From contig NZ_BDDE01000011.1 in assembly GCF_008327685.1 (NCBI RefSeq), forward strand, positions 248,001 through 312,000: a DNA stretch of 64,000 nucleotides. The letters are read 5' to 3'. A program made the translations under genes and the position numbers. How positions within the stretch are numbered: position 1 is the stretch's first letter; each line of letters starts with the position of its first letter. Below, piece after piece: positions 53,173 through 61,577 of this stretch. The notes under the pieces are model-generated. The model saw only the letters and a program-made list of their open reading frames with translations, had not been told where the DNA came from and did no database searches. The DNA comes from Actinomadura sp. K4S16. Lineage in GTDB: Bacteria; Actinomycetota; Actinomycetes; Streptosporangiales; Streptosporangiaceae.

Positions 53173-54623
53173 GCGTCCCGCCGCCTGAGCAGCCACGCGG
53201 CGGCGGCCAGCGCGACCGCCGTGTAGGCGCACAGCACCCCGAACCCGGCCCACGGGCCGATCGCCCGGTCGAACCGGGCGACGGTCTGCTGGATCGCGAA
53301 CCCGGCCGCCGGGGTGAGGCGCTCCAGCCACCGCGCCGCCGACAGCGGCAGCCCGGTCGCGACGATCTGCGGGACGAGCAGGAGCAGCAGCACGATCGTG
53401 ATCGCGGGCGCGCTGCGCCGCACGATCACCGCGACCGCCAGGGAGAACACGGCGATCACGGCGAGCAGTGCGGCCGTGCCGAGGACGGCGCGCAGCACGG
53501 TCCCGTTGGCGAGGGACGGCGTCGCCAGCCCGTGCGAGCGCTGCACCGGCCCGGCGAGCAGCACCGACCCGAACGCCGCCGCCAGCCCCGCCGCCAGCGC
53601 CGCCAGGCCCGCCACGACCGCCTTGGCGGCCAGCACCCGGCCGCGGCCGGGGGAGGCGGCGAACGTCGTGCGCAGCATCCCGCGCCGGTACTCGGCCGTC
53701 ACCGACAGCACGGCCACCACCACGATCGCCACCTGGCCGATCAGCACCCCGGCGAGGGTCGCCTTGGCGGTGTCGTCGGCGAACGCGTTGGGCCCGATGT
53801 CCCCCACTCCCTTCAGCGCGAACGTCCCGCCGGACCCGGTGCGGCCGTCCAGCGACGGGTCGGCCGCCGGGCCGTCCGTGGCGCCGCGGTCGCGCCACGC
53901 GGCGCCCGGCTGCGCCGGCGTCACCGCCACCTGGTCGAAGGTCGCCCGGGTGGCGGAGGGCTCTCCTGAGACGCTCTCCCCGCCGAACATCCGCTGCACC
54001 TCGACCTTGTCCGGGGCCGCCACGACCATGCCCGCCAGGGCCGTCTTCGGCAGGCCCTCCAGCTGGACCGACCCGACGCGGCGCCAGTCGCGGCCGTCGG
54101 ACGAGGCGTAGCCCGTGACGCCCGTCCCGCCGCGGGTCAGCTTGAGCCAGCGCGGCGCGGTGCCGGCGCCGCCGTAGGCGCCGCCTGCCTTGTAGCCGGT
54201 CTGGAGACGGACGCCGTGCCCCGGCGTCACCACCAGCGCCGCGTACGGGGTGCCCTGGTCCGCGCTCCCCCTGATCATCAGGCCGGCCTTGGCCCACGCG
54301 CCGCCGCCCTCCTGGGAGGTGACGCGCGCGACGATCGAGCCGTCGCCCGCCAGGGGCAGGTAGGTGTAGTGGCCGAGGTCGATGGTCTGGAGCCGCGCCG
54401 GGTCGGACGGCCCGTCCCCCGAGCCGGTGGACTCGCTGCCCGCCGCCGACAGCAGCGCCACGAGCACGGCCAGCAGCACCGCCGCCGGCAGGGCCAGCAT
54501 CCAGCGGCGGACGGTGCGCAGCTTGGTCCACTCGGCGAGCAGCAGCCGCCCGAACCCGTCGCGGGCCTCGGCTTCGAGCGTGCTGCGGTACGAGGTCGCC
54601 GCGGCCGGCCCCGGCGTGCTCAC
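53169..54623 (-). CDS. ABC-2 type permease with inserted lectin-like (DUF1349-type) domain
   Basis: A 484-residue permease, about 200 residues longer than usual. LLLAEWTKLRTVRRWM and a first helix (43-61) are followed by an outside insert. Residues 85-236 (GSIVARVTSQEGGGAWAKAGLMIRGSADQGTPYAALVV, shown as AGLMIRGS; WLKLTRGGTGVTGYASSDGRDW) match the concanavalin-like jelly roll of DUF1349 proteins. Helices resume at about 290 with YRRGMLRTTFAASPGRGR as coupling segment, and the end is LLRRRDA. The frame is continuous, so it is a genuine fusion. The insert would sit outside the cell next to the pore and could bind glycans or the export substrate. GTG 54623 overlaps the ATPase stop. Confidence 0.88.
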   Translation of the reverse strand: MSTPGPAAATSYRSTLEAEARDGFGRLLLAEWTKLRTVRRWMLALPAAVLLAVLVALLSAAGSESTGSGDGPSDPARLQTIDLGHYTYLPLAGDGSIVARVTSQEGGGAWAKAGLMIRGSADQGTPYAALVVTPGHGVRLQTGYKAGGAYGGAGTAPRWLKLTRGGTGVTGYASSDGRDWRRVGSVQLEGLPKTALAGMVVAAPDKVEVQRMFGGESVSGEPSATRATFDQVAVTPAQPGAAWRDRGATDGPAADPSLDGRTGSGGTFALKGVGDIGPNAFADDTAKATLAGVLIGQVAIVVVAVLSVTAEYRRGMLRTTFAASPGRGRVLAAKAVVAGLAALAAGLAAAFGSVLLAGPVQRSHGLATPSLANGTVLRAVLGTAALLAVIAVFSLAVAVIVRRSAPAITIVLLLLLVPQIVATGLPLSAARWLERLTPAAGFAIQQTVARFDRAIGPWAGFGVLCAYTAVALAAAAWLLRRRDA

Positions 54624-55549
54624 AGGGCCTCCTGGACCGGCGCGCTCTGGAACTCCACCGCGTCGCGGGTCAGCTCCATGTAGGCCTCCTCCAGCGAGGC
54701 GCGGTGCTCGCCGATGCCGGTGAACCCCACGCCGGCCTCGGTGAGCACCACGATGATCCGCTCGGCGGGCAGCCCGGTGACGGTGACCGCGTCCGGCCCG
54801 GACGCCGCCACGGTGGCGCCCGCGCGGGCCAGGGCGGTCATGGCCTCGCGCCGTTCGGCGGTCCGCAGCTCGACCCGGCCGCCGGACGCGGCGGACAGCA
54901 GGTCCGCGACGCTGGTGTCGGCGACCAGCCGGCCGCGCCCGATCACCACCAGGTGGTCGGCGCCGCCCTCCAGCTCGGCCATCAGGTGGCTGGACACCAG
55001 CACGGCCCGCCCCTCGGCGGCCAGCGACCGCAGCAGCCCCCGGATCCAGGTGACGCCCTCGGGGTCCAGGCCGTTGACCGGCTCGTCGAACATCAGCACC
55101 GGCGGGTCCCCGAGCAGCGCCGCGGCGATCCCGAGCCGCTGCCGCATGCCGAGGGAGAAGCCGCCCGCCCGGCGGCGCGCCGCGCTCGCCAGCCCGGTCA
55201 GCCCGATCACCTCGTCCACCCGCCGGACCGGCAGCCCGTTGGCGTGCGCGAGCCACAGCAGGTGGTCGCGGGCGCGGCGGGCCGGATGGACCGCCGACGC
55301 GTCCAGCATCGCCCCGAGCCGGCACAGCGGCGTCCGCAGCGACCGGTAGGGCCTGCCGCCGACCAGCGCGGTCCCGCCGTCGGGCCGGTCCAGGCCCATG
55401 ATCATGCGCATGGTGGTGGACTTGCCGGCGCCGTTCGGGCCGACGAACCCGGTGACCCGCCCGGGGCCGACCGTGAACGACAGGTCGTCCACGGCGACGG
55501 TGGGCCCGTACCGCTTGCGCAGGGCCCGTACTTCGATGGTTGCCTCCAT
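54620..55549 (-). CDS. ABC-2 type exporter ATP-binding protein
   Basis: A 309-residue ATPase with Walker A GPNGAGKS at 37-44, the signature FSLGMRQRLGIAA, Walker B PVLMFDEPVNGLDPEG and a C-terminal extension. It is closely similar to the ATPase at 378-1334, so the two exporters look like paralogues. It leads the operon with the two permeases and is divergent from the two-component system, which is the typical arrangement for a stress-inducible exporter. ATG 55549 is chosen as the family start, since the open frame continues to 56233 only antisense to the kinase. Confidence 0.92.
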   Translation of the reverse strand: MEATIEVRALRKRYGPTVAVDDLSFTVGPGRVTGFVGPNGAGKSTTMRMIMGLDRPDGGTALVGGRPYRSLRTPLCRLGAMLDASAVHPARRARDHLLWLAHANGLPVRRVDEVIGLTGLASAARRRAGGFSLGMRQRLGIAAALLGDPPVLMFDEPVNGLDPEGVTWIRGLLRSLAAEGRAVLVSSHLMAELEGGADHLVVIGRGRLVADTSVADLLSAASGGRVELRTAERREAMTALARAGATVAASGPDAVTVTGLPAERIIVVLTEAGVGFTGIGEHRASLEEAYMELTRDAVEFQSAPVQEAL

Positions 55550-55676
55550 GGACCGGGAGGCTACGGAGCGCCGCGCCTCCGGGTCATCACGCGGGGGAGG
55601 AGTCTTCGCGGGCGGGGGCCGGGGGACCGGGCGTCCCTCCCGCGAGGGACGCCGCCGCGGCGCCGTCCGCGCCACA

Positions 55677-56691
55677 ATGGCGTGCGTGGGCGACAGCGAC
55701 CAGACCGCCGGGCGGGCGCGGTGGCCGGTGGCCGGCGGGTGCCTCGCCCTGGCCGCCGCCGCCGAGGCCGTGTACCGCACCCACGGTTCGGGGGTGGTCC
55801 TGTCCCTGGCCCTGGTGGTGGACGTGTGCGCCACGCTCCCGCTGGCGCTCGTCCGCGACCGGGCCTCGGCCGCCGCCGCCGCGATCACCGTGGCGGCGGC
55901 CGCGGCGTGCGTCCTGCACCGCGGTGCCGCCGTCGCCGCGCTCGCCGCCCTCGTCACCGTCTGGACGGTCCTGGCGCGCCGCCGCGTCCTGCGGCGCCGC
56001 GCCGAGACCGCCGCGCTCGCCGCCTCCCGGCGGGCGTTCGAGAGCACCCTGCTGGAGCACACCGCGCGCGGCGAGCGGGCCCGCATCGCGCGCGAGCTGC
56101 ACGACGTCGTCGCCCACCACATCTCGATGATCTCCGTGCAGGCCGAGACGGCCCGGCTCGCGGTGCCCGGCATGCCGGACGAGGGCGCCAGGCGGCTGCT
56201 GGCCATCGGCGACACCGCCCGCACCGCGCTCACCGAGATGCGGCGGCTGCTCGGCGTGCTGCGCGAGGACGCCGGCGCCGAGCCGACCCGCCGCCCCCCA
56301 GCCCGGCCTGCAGGAGCTCCTCGACCTGGTCGACCAGACCCGCGAGTCGGGCGCCGCGGGCGTCCGGCTGATCGTCGGCGGGCGCGTCGCCGCCCTGGAC
56401 CCGGGGCTGGAGCTGGCGGTCTACCGGATCGTCCAGGAGGCCCTGACCAACGCCCGCAGGCACGCGCCGGGCGCCGCCGTCGACGTGGAGCTCCGGTACG
56501 CCCCGGACGCCCTGCGCGTCAGCGTCCGCGACAACGGCCCCGGGCCCGGGCCCGGCGGCGGCCCGGCCGGGCACGGGCTGCTCGGCATGCGCGAGCGGGC
56601 CGCCGCCGCGGGCGGCGACCTGCGCACCGGCCCCGGGCCCGGCGGAGGGTTCCTGGTGGAGGCGGTCCTGCCGCTGGAGGAGGAGCCGTGA
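55677..56691 (+). pseudogene. Sensor histidine kinase (NarL-type partner), frameshifted in a C6 tract
   Basis: The gene encodes a membrane sensor kinase of about 338 residues in two frames. Frame 1 (from ATG 55677 or GTG 55686) gives about four helices and the HisKA_3 block ARIARELHDVVAHHISMISVQAE with the phospho-accepting His. Continuing in that frame after 56300 gives Arg/Pro nonsense. One base over, the expected sequence resumes: PGLQELLDLVDQTRESG, then the HATPase part with NARRHAPG (N box), DNGPGPGPG and GHGLLGMRERAAAAGG. Dropping one C from the six at 56294-56299 restores a full kinase. Sequencing error, phase variation and true inactivation are all possible. Its stop overlaps the response-regulator start. 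Confidence 0.85.
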
Positions 56692-57353
56692 GCGTGCGCG
56701 TCGTGGTGGCCGACGACCAGGAGGTCGTCCGCGCCGGGTTCGGGGCCCTGCTGGGCACCCAGCCGGACCTGGAGGTCGTGGCGACGGCGGCCGACGGCGC
56801 CGCCGCGGTGCGGGTGTGCGGCGAGCACCGTCCGGACGTCGTGCTGATGGACGTGCGGATGCCGGTCATGGACGGCATCGAGGCCACCCGCCGCGTCACC
56901 GCCGAGCCGGACCCGCCGCGGGTGCTGATGCTGACCACGTTCGACCTGGACGAGCACGTCTACGACGCACTCGTCGCGGGCGCCAGCGGGTTCCTGCTCA
57001 AGGACGTCACGGCCGAGCGGCTGTTCGACGCCGTCCGGGTCGTCGCGGCGGGTGAGGCGCTGCTCGCCCCGGCCGTCACCCGCCGCCTCATCGGGGAGTT
57101 CGCGCGGCTGCGGCCGCGCCCGCCGTCGCGGGGGCCGGTCCTGGACGCCCTGACCCCGCGCGAGACCGACGTGCTGCGCCTGGTCGCGGCGGGCCTGTCC
57201 AACGCCGAGGTCGCCGCCCGGCTGGTCGTCGGGGAGGAGACGGTCAAGACCCACGTCAGCCGGATCCTGCGCAAGCTCGGGCTGCGCGACCGCGTCCAGG
57301 CGGTCGTCGCCGCCTACGAGAGCGGCCTGGTGCTGCCCCGCTCGGACAGGTGA
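56688..57353 (+). CDS. NarL/FixJ family response regulator
   Basis: A 221-residue regulator. The receiver domain opens VRVVVADDQEVVRAGFGALL with the acidic pair, and VVLMDVRMPVMDGIEATRR has the phospho-accepting Asp. LMLTTFDLDEHVYDALVAGASGFLLKD carries the Thr and Lys. The C-terminal LuxR-type helix-turn-helix is LTPRETDVLRLVAAGLSNAEVAARLVVGEETVKTHVSRILRKLGLRDR. GTG 56688 overlaps the kinase stop (GTGA). It likely controls the divergent ABC exporter. If the kinase is truly broken, it would be uncoupled from its signal. Confidence 0.93.
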   Translation: MSVRVVVADDQEVVRAGFGALLGTQPDLEVVATAADGAAAVRVCGEHRPDVVLMDVRMPVMDGIEATRRVTAEPDPPRVLMLTTFDLDEHVYDALVAGASGFLLKDVTAERLFDAVRVVAAGEALLAPAVTRRLIGEFARLRPRPPSRGPVLDALTPRETDVLRLVAAGLSNAEVAARLVVGEETVKTHVSRILRKLGLRDRVQAVVAAYESGLVLPRSDR

Positions 57354-57391
57354 CCCGGCCGGACCGGGCCGCGGCGCCCGCCCCGGGCATG

Positions 57392-57427
57392 GCGAAGGCC
57401 CGCACCCTCGCCGGTACGGGCCTTCGC
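57392..57427. terminator. Bidirectional terminator between the response regulator and rbpA
   Basis: GCGAAGGCCCG (57392-57402) pairs perfectly with CGGGCCTTCGC (57417-57427), with a 14-base loop. It lies between convergent genes, 39 bases after the regulator stop and 19 bases from the rbpA stop. Confidence 0.8.
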
Positions 57428-57445
57428 TACGAGCCTGTCAGCCGT

Positions 57446-57790
57446 TCACGCGGACTTCCTGCGTCCCGCTCGCAGGATCTCCAGGCGTTCGGCCAGGACC
57501 TCCTCAAGGTCTTCCACGGTCCTGCGCTCCATGAGCATGTCCCAGTGGGTCCGCGGCGGCTTTCCCTTCTTCGCTTGGGGCAGCTCCCCGTCGACCCGCA
57601 GGGCCGTGGCGCCGCAGCTGCGGCATTCCCAGGTGATCGGCACCTCGGCCTCGGCTGCGAGCGTCACGGTGAACCGGTGGCCCTTCGTGCAGGTGTAGTC
57701 CACCTCTTGGCGAGGGGCCAGATCGGTGTTGCGATCGTTCTCGTAGCTCGTCGCTCCGAGTCGGGTGCCGCGAAGTGCGCGCTCGGCCAT
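57446..57790 (-). CDS. rbpA: RNA polymerase-binding protein RbpA
   Basis: A 114-residue actinobacterial transcription factor that stabilises the open complex with the main sigma factor. RGTRLGATSYENDRN is the N-terminal tail and basic linker. CTKGHRFTV with WECRSCG gives the zinc-type core (Cys, His, two Cys), and HWDMLMERRTVEDLEEVLAERLEILRAGR is the sigma-interacting helix. The start MAERALRGTRLG at 57790 is standard; GTG 57796 is possible. It is monocistronic, and its presence is one of the clearest markers of an actinomycete here. Confidence 0.95.
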   Translation of the reverse strand: MAERALRGTRLGATSYENDRNTDLAPRQEVDYTCTKGHRFTVTLAAEAEVPITWECRSCGATALRVDGELPQAKKGKPPRTHWDMLMERRTVEDLEEVLAERLEILRAGRRKSA

Positions 57791-57930
57791 CGTCACGTGC
57801 CTCCCAGACGGCTTGCGGTCTTGCCCTGACCAACGCTGAACACCCTGCCAAGATTCCCGCGCCCGGGGTGATCCAACCCTGCTGTTTGCGGCCGTACCCA
57901 GCCGCCGGCGGGGAACACGCGGCTGGCGCG

Positions 57931-58536
57931 CTAGTGACGGGATGTCAGGACCGCGTCGATCAGCCCGTAGTCCTTGGCCTCCGCGGCGGTGAAGTAGCGC
58001 TCGCGCTCCAGGTCGCGGCGGACGTCCGCGGGGTCGTGCCCGGTGGCCTCGGCGAGGATCGCCTCGGTCTGCCCGCGCATCCGCAGCACCTCCTGCGCCT
58101 GGATCGCCAGGTCCGTGGCCTGGCCGCCGGCCGTCTCGAGCGCCGGCTCGTGCAGCAGGATCCGCGCGTCCGGCAGCGCCTGCCTGCGTCCGGGCGAGCC
58201 CGCCGCCAGCAGGATCGCCGCGGCCGACCCGGCCTGCCCGACGCAGGTCGTCTCGATCTCGGGCCGCACGTAGCGCATCGTGTCGCAGATCGCCAGCATC
58301 GCGGTGATCGAGCCGCCCGGCGAGTTGATGTACAGGGCGATGGGCCGGTCGGGGTCCATCGCCTCCAGCGCCAGCATCTGCGCCGTGACGTCGCCCGCGC
58401 TGGTGTCGTCGACCGGCGCGCCGAGGAACACGATGCGCTCCTCGAACAGCTTGCTGTAGGGGTCGGTCTCCTTCCGGCCCTGGCCGGTCCGCTCCTCGAA
58501 CTGGGGAACGAGGGAGCGCCGTTCCGCTCGTGTCAT
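57931..58536 (-). CDS. clpP: ATP-dependent Clp protease proteolytic subunit (second of pair)
   Basis: A 201-residue serine protease subunit of the Clp machine. [20 protein letters not shown] forms the oxyanion region, Ser104 in [14 protein letters not shown] is the nucleophile, and His129 in ARILLHEPA is the base. The third triad position, usually Asp in ERD-x-F-x-S, aligns with Glu179 ([11 protein letters not shown]), an unusual substitution. It overlaps the first clpP by four bases (ATGA), so the two are made together and may form a mixed 14-mer. No clpX is adjacent. Confidence 0.92.
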   Translation of the reverse strand: MTRAERRSLVPQFEERTGQGRKETDPYSKLFEERIVFLGAPVDDTSAGDVTAQMLALEAMDPDRPIALYINSPGGSITAMLAICDTMRYVRPEIETTCVGQAGSAAAILLAAGSPGRRQALPDARILLHEPALETAGGQATDLAIQAQEVLRMRGQTEAILAEATGHDPADVRRDLERERYFTAAEAKDYGLIDAVLTSRH

Positions 58537-59177
58537 GTGCCCACCCGGTCGGTGCTGTCGATGACGTGGTCGACGAAACCGTAGTCGCGGGCCTCCTCCG
58601 CGGTGAACCACGCGTCGCGGTCCCCGTCGGCCTCGATGCGCTCCAGCGGCTGGCCGGTGTGGAACGCGGTGCGCTCCGCCAGGGTCCGCTTGAGGTACAG
58701 CGACTGTTCCGCCTGGATCCTGATGTCGGACGCGGTGCCGCCGATGCCGCCGTGCGGCTGGTGCATCATCACGCGCGCGTGGCGCAGCGCGTACCGCTTG
58801 CCCCGCGTCCCCGCGCACAGCAGCGTCTGTCCCATGGAGGCGGCCATGCCCATCGCGACGGTGGATATGTCGTTCGGGACGAACTGCATCATGTCGTAGA
58901 TCGCCATCCCGGCGTCCACGACGCCGCCGGGGGAGTTGATGTAGAGGGTGATGTCGCGCCGGGCGTCCTGCGCGGCGAGCAGGAGGAGCTGCGCGCCGAC
59001 CCGGTTGGCGACGCCGTCGTCGATCTCGCTGCCGAGGAACACGATCCGCTGCGCCAGCAGCCGCTCGAACAGCTGGGCGTCCGCCAGTCGCGGCAGTTCG
59101 GCCACGCCGGCCCGCGACCTGCCCGCGAACGTCTCCGCCCGCCGCCCGCCGTCCTCTCGCCACGGTTCGCCGTTCAC
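58533..59177 (-). CDS. clpP: ATP-dependent Clp protease proteolytic subunit (first of pair)
   Basis: A 214-residue ClpP with a complete triad: Ser114 in [13 protein letters not shown], His139 in [11 protein letters not shown] and Asp188 in [13 protein letters not shown]. Residues 1-30 form a longer variable leader, possibly processed. I chose GTG 59177 because AAGGAGG lies six bases upstream. ATG 59195 has no such site. It is divergent from a YefM-like antitoxin gene, with three GTAC-centred repeats between them. The pair is separate from any visible tig-clpP-clpX locus, so it may correspond to an accessory ClpP3/P4-type pair. Confidence 0.92.
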   Translation of the reverse strand: MNGEPWREDGGRRAETFAGRSRAGVAELPRLADAQLFERLLAQRIVFLGSEIDDGVANRVGAQLLLLAAQDARRDITLYINSPGGVVDAGMAIYDMMQFVPNDISTVAMGMAASMGQTLLCAGTRGKRYALRHARVMMHQPHGGIGGTASDIRIQAEQSLYLKRTLAERTAFHTGQPLERIEADGDRDAWFTAEEARDYGFVDHVIDSTDRVGT

Positions 59178-59196
59178 CCGAGCCTCCTTGATCATC

Positions 59197-59220
59197 TGTA
59201 CATTTCGTACACTACGTACG
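59197..59220. promoter_or_regulatory. Three GTAC-centred hexamers with 9-base period (TGTACA, CGTACA, CGTACG)
   Basis: TGTACA starts at 59197, CGTACA at 59206 and CGTACG at 59215, each separated by three bases. The array lies 20 bases upstream of the clpP start and 58 bases before the antitoxin-like gene. TGTACA is the core hexamer of the E. coli YefM operator (established knowledge). Use of this array by the adjacent YefM-like protein is inferred. Confidence 0.65.
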
Positions 59221-59277
59221 GACAGTAATCCAGAAGCCGGAGGACGGCCAGAGGGCGGCGGAGTGTTTCGCTATACG

Positions 59278-59577
59278 ATGAATCACGTGGATGTTCCGGT
59301 AACCGAAGCACGCGCCCAGTTCGCGGATCTGGTGAACCGGGTCGCCTACACCGGCGAGCCCGTCCGGCTCACGCGGCGGGGCCGGGTGATGGCCGCCCTG
59401 GTCTCCCCGGAGGATCTGGAGCTCCTGGAGACGGTCCGCTCCCAGCGCGCCGACCTGCAGATGGGCGGGACCGTCACGCCCGGGCAGCCGTCCCGTCCCG
59501 CGGAGCGGCCCCAGCAGCCGCCGCAGCCGCCGATGCGCATCGCGGCCGAGTACCGCCCGCCCGGCTTCAGGCCCTGA
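59278..59577 (+). CDS. Phd/YefM family antitoxin-like DNA-binding protein
   Basis: A 99-residue protein. Residues 4-55 (VDVPVTEARAQFADLVNRVAYTGEPVRLTRRGRVMAALVSPEDLELLE) are the complete Phd/YefM DNA-binding fold. The rest is a Pro/Gln-rich tail (PAERPQQPPQPPMRIAAEYRPPGFRP), not a typical toxin-neutralising helix. No RelE/YoeB/Doc toxin gene follows. The next gene is a convergent transporter whose stop overlaps by 11 bases. TATACG just before ATG 59278 may be the -10, and GTG 59287 could then be a leaderless start. It may be a free-standing regulator of itself and of the divergent clpP pair. Confidence 0.85.
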   Translation: MNHVDVPVTEARAQFADLVNRVAYTGEPVRLTRRGRVMAALVSPEDLELLETVRSQRADLQMGGTVTPGQPSRPAERPQQPPQPPMRIAAEYRPPGFRP

Positions 59578-60766
59578 CTCCGGTTCCGAGGCCCGTCCGC
59601 GGACGGGCGCCGGCATCGTCCCGGGGACGGACGAGGCCCGCCGCCGCGGCCGCGACGACGCAGAGCGCGGCCGGCAGGAGCAGCGTCAGGCCGAGCGGCA
59701 TGACGCGGGTGAGCGGGCCGATGACGGCCGGACCTGCGAGCATCCCGAGGTAGCCGAGTCCCGCCACGCGGGAGACGTTGGCACCGGAGGCGGCCCGGTC
59801 GTGGTGGCCGGCGGCGCTGAACAACTGGGGGACGGCCCCCGACAGCCCCGCGCCTAGCACGGCCCAGCCGATCAGGGCCGGAGCCTCCCGGGGCGACAGC
59901 GCCGCCAGCGCCAGGCCGAACGCGGCCAGGCCGGCGCCGTTGCGGAGGACGGCCACCGGGCCGAAGCGCGCGGCGAGCCGGTCGGCCAGCAGCCGCCCGC
60001 CGGTCATGGCGGTGGAGAAGGCCCCGAACGCCAGCGCCGCCGTGCCGGGGGAGGCGTCCAGACCGCGCAGGTGCAGCGCGCTCCAGTCGTTGGCCACTCC
60101 CTCGCACAGCATGATCATGAAAGCGAGCGCGGCCAGCCCCCGGATGCGCCGGGGCGTCCGGCGGCGCACCGGCGCGGCGGCGTCCGGCGTAGCGCCGGAC
60201 CGCAGGAGCGCAGGAGCGGCCGCAGCGCCGATGGCCGTACTCAGGAACGCCACGAGGCCAAAGGTCGCCGCCGGGCTCCAGCCCCAGGTGAGCGTCCGGG
60301 CGCCGACCAGGGCGGCCAGGACGCCGCCGAGGGAGAAGGTCGCGTGGAAGGCGGCCATGACGGGCCGTCCGTAGCCGCGCTCGACCTGGACGGCGTGGGC
60401 GTTCATGGCGACGTCCAGCGCTCCGTGGCAGGCGCCGAGCAGCAGCAGTGCCGCGCCGAGCGTCCAGGGGCCGGTCGCCAGGCCCGGCAGGACCAGCGCG
60501 GCGCCGGCCGCCGCGGCGCTGAGCGGCACCACCCCGCGGGCGCCGGCGCGGTCGGTGAGGGGGCCCGCGATCCGCATCCCGGCGACCGCGCCCGCGCCGA
60601 GCAGCAGCAGGAGCCGTCCGAGCACCGCGTGGTCGATCCCGGTCCGGTGCTCGATGGGAGGGATGTGGACGATCCACATCCCCAGCAGGAACCCGGTCAG
60701 GGCGAAGTAGGCGAAGGTCGCCAGCCGGGCCGCCCGCGGTGGTCCGGCCGTCTCGGGAGCGGTCAT
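59567..60766 (-). CDS. MFS transporter
   Basis: A 399-residue membrane protein with about twelve helices in two halves. LATFAYFALTGFLLGMWIVHIPPIEHRTG is the first helix with its loop, and AGPLTDRAGARGVVP is the MFS loop 2-3 motif. The second half starts after the PVRRRTPRRIRGLAALAFM cytoplasmic linker. Its layout resembles the fucose/YbjJ-like MFS group, so a sugar or related metabolite is plausible. It is coupled to the DeoR gene (ATGA overlap), which supports a carbohydrate-linked role. Confidence 0.9.
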   Translation of the reverse strand: MTAPETAGPPRAARLATFAYFALTGFLLGMWIVHIPPIEHRTGIDHAVLGRLLLLLGAGAVAGMRIAGPLTDRAGARGVVPLSAAAAGAALVLPGLATGPWTLGAALLLLGACHGALDVAMNAHAVQVERGYGRPVMAAFHATFSLGGVLAALVGARTLTWGWSPAATFGLVAFLSTAIGAAAAPALLRSGATPDAAAPVRRRTPRRIRGLAALAFMIMLCEGVANDWSALHLRGLDASPGTAALAFGAFSTAMTGGRLLADRLAARFGPVAVLRNGAGLAAFGLALAALSPREAPALIGWAVLGAGLSGAVPQLFSAAGHHDRAASGANVSRVAGLGYLGMLAGPAVIGPLTRVMPLGLTLLLPAALCVVAAAAAGLVRPRDDAGARPRTGLGTGVRA

Positions 60767-61521
60767 ACGAGCCTGACGTCCACGCCGGCGTCCCGCAGGC
60801 GGGCGACGGCGGCGTCGGGGGCGGACCGGTCGGTGACCACCATGTCGAGGTCGGTGGCCGGGCAGACGAGGCCGAGGCCGCTGCGGCCGAACTTGGCGCC
60901 GTCGCACACGGCGACGACGCGGCGGGCCGAGGCGATCGCCGCGCGCTTGACCGGGACCTCGTCGAGGTCGTGCGCCGTCAGCCCGTGCTCGGCCGACAGG
61001 CCGCACACGCCGAGGACGGCGGTGTCGACGCGCAGCGAGGAGAGCGAGGCCTCGGTGAGCGGCCCGGTGAACGCCAGCGCCCCGGGCGTGGTCCGCCCGC
61101 CCGGGACCAGCAGCCGGATCTGCGGGGCCCCGCTGAGGGCGTTCGCGGAGTGCAGGTCGAGGGGGACGACGGTGAGCCGCCGCCCGGCGATCGCGTGGGC
61201 GACGGTGAGGGCGGTGGTGCCGGCGTCCAGGACGACGGCCTCGCCGTCGGTGAGGAGCGCGCCGACCTCGGCGGCGAGGCGCCGCTTGGTCTCGGCCGCC
61301 TCGTGCTCGCGGACGGCGAAGGGCATCGCCTCGCCGCGCAGCAGCAGGCTCACCGCCCCGCCCCGCACCCGGCGCAGCACGCCCCGCTCGGCGAGCAGGT
61401 CGAGATCGCGCCGGATGGTCATCTCCGAGGCGCCGGTCTCCTCGGCCAGTTCCGTCACGCTCACCCGCTCGGTGGTTCGCAACCGCTCGATGAGCATGTC
61501 CACCCGTTTCGAACTTTCCAT
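60763..61521 (-). CDS. DeoR family transcriptional regulator
   Basis: A 252-residue regulator. The N-terminal helix-turn-helix VSVTELAEETGASEMTIRRDLDLLAERGVLRRVRGGA is that of DeoR. The sensor domain (VVLDAGTTALTVAHAIAG, VCGLSAEHGLTAHDLDEVPVKRAAI) binds phosphorylated sugars. It is transcribed with the MFS gene and divergent from the HAD gene with a 56-base gap. An AT-richer patch GTTCAATCAAGCAG near 61524 may be its operator. ATG 61521 is preferred to TTG 61533. Confidence 0.92.
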   Translation of the reverse strand: MESSKRVDMLIERLRTTERVSVTELAEETGASEMTIRRDLDLLAERGVLRRVRGGAVSLLLRGEAMPFAVREHEAAETKRRLAAEVGALLTDGEAVVLDAGTTALTVAHAIAGRRLTVVPLDLHSANALSGAPQIRLLVPGGRTTPGALAFTGPLTEASLSSLRVDTAVLGVCGLSAEHGLTAHDLDEVPVKRAAIASARRVVAVCDGAKFGRSGLGLVCPATDLDMVVTDRSAPDAAVARLRDAGVDVRLV

Positions 61522-61577
61522 GTGTTCAATCAAGCAGTTTTGGTGTTAGGTAGTCAACCGAGACCTCGGGAGGCCCC

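Noticed and set aside
56294..56299. Programmed ribosomal frameshift in the kinase gene
   Set aside because: A C6 run alone is not a known slippery site in actinomycetes, and no stimulatory structure or ribosome-binding-like element was evident. Kept only as a sequencing or phase-variation question.
59567..60766. Toxin partner for the YefM-like antitoxin
   Set aside because: The adjacent gene is a convergent 12-helix transporter. No RelE, YoeB, Doc or PIN-like frame is present on either strand near 59.2-59.6 kb.
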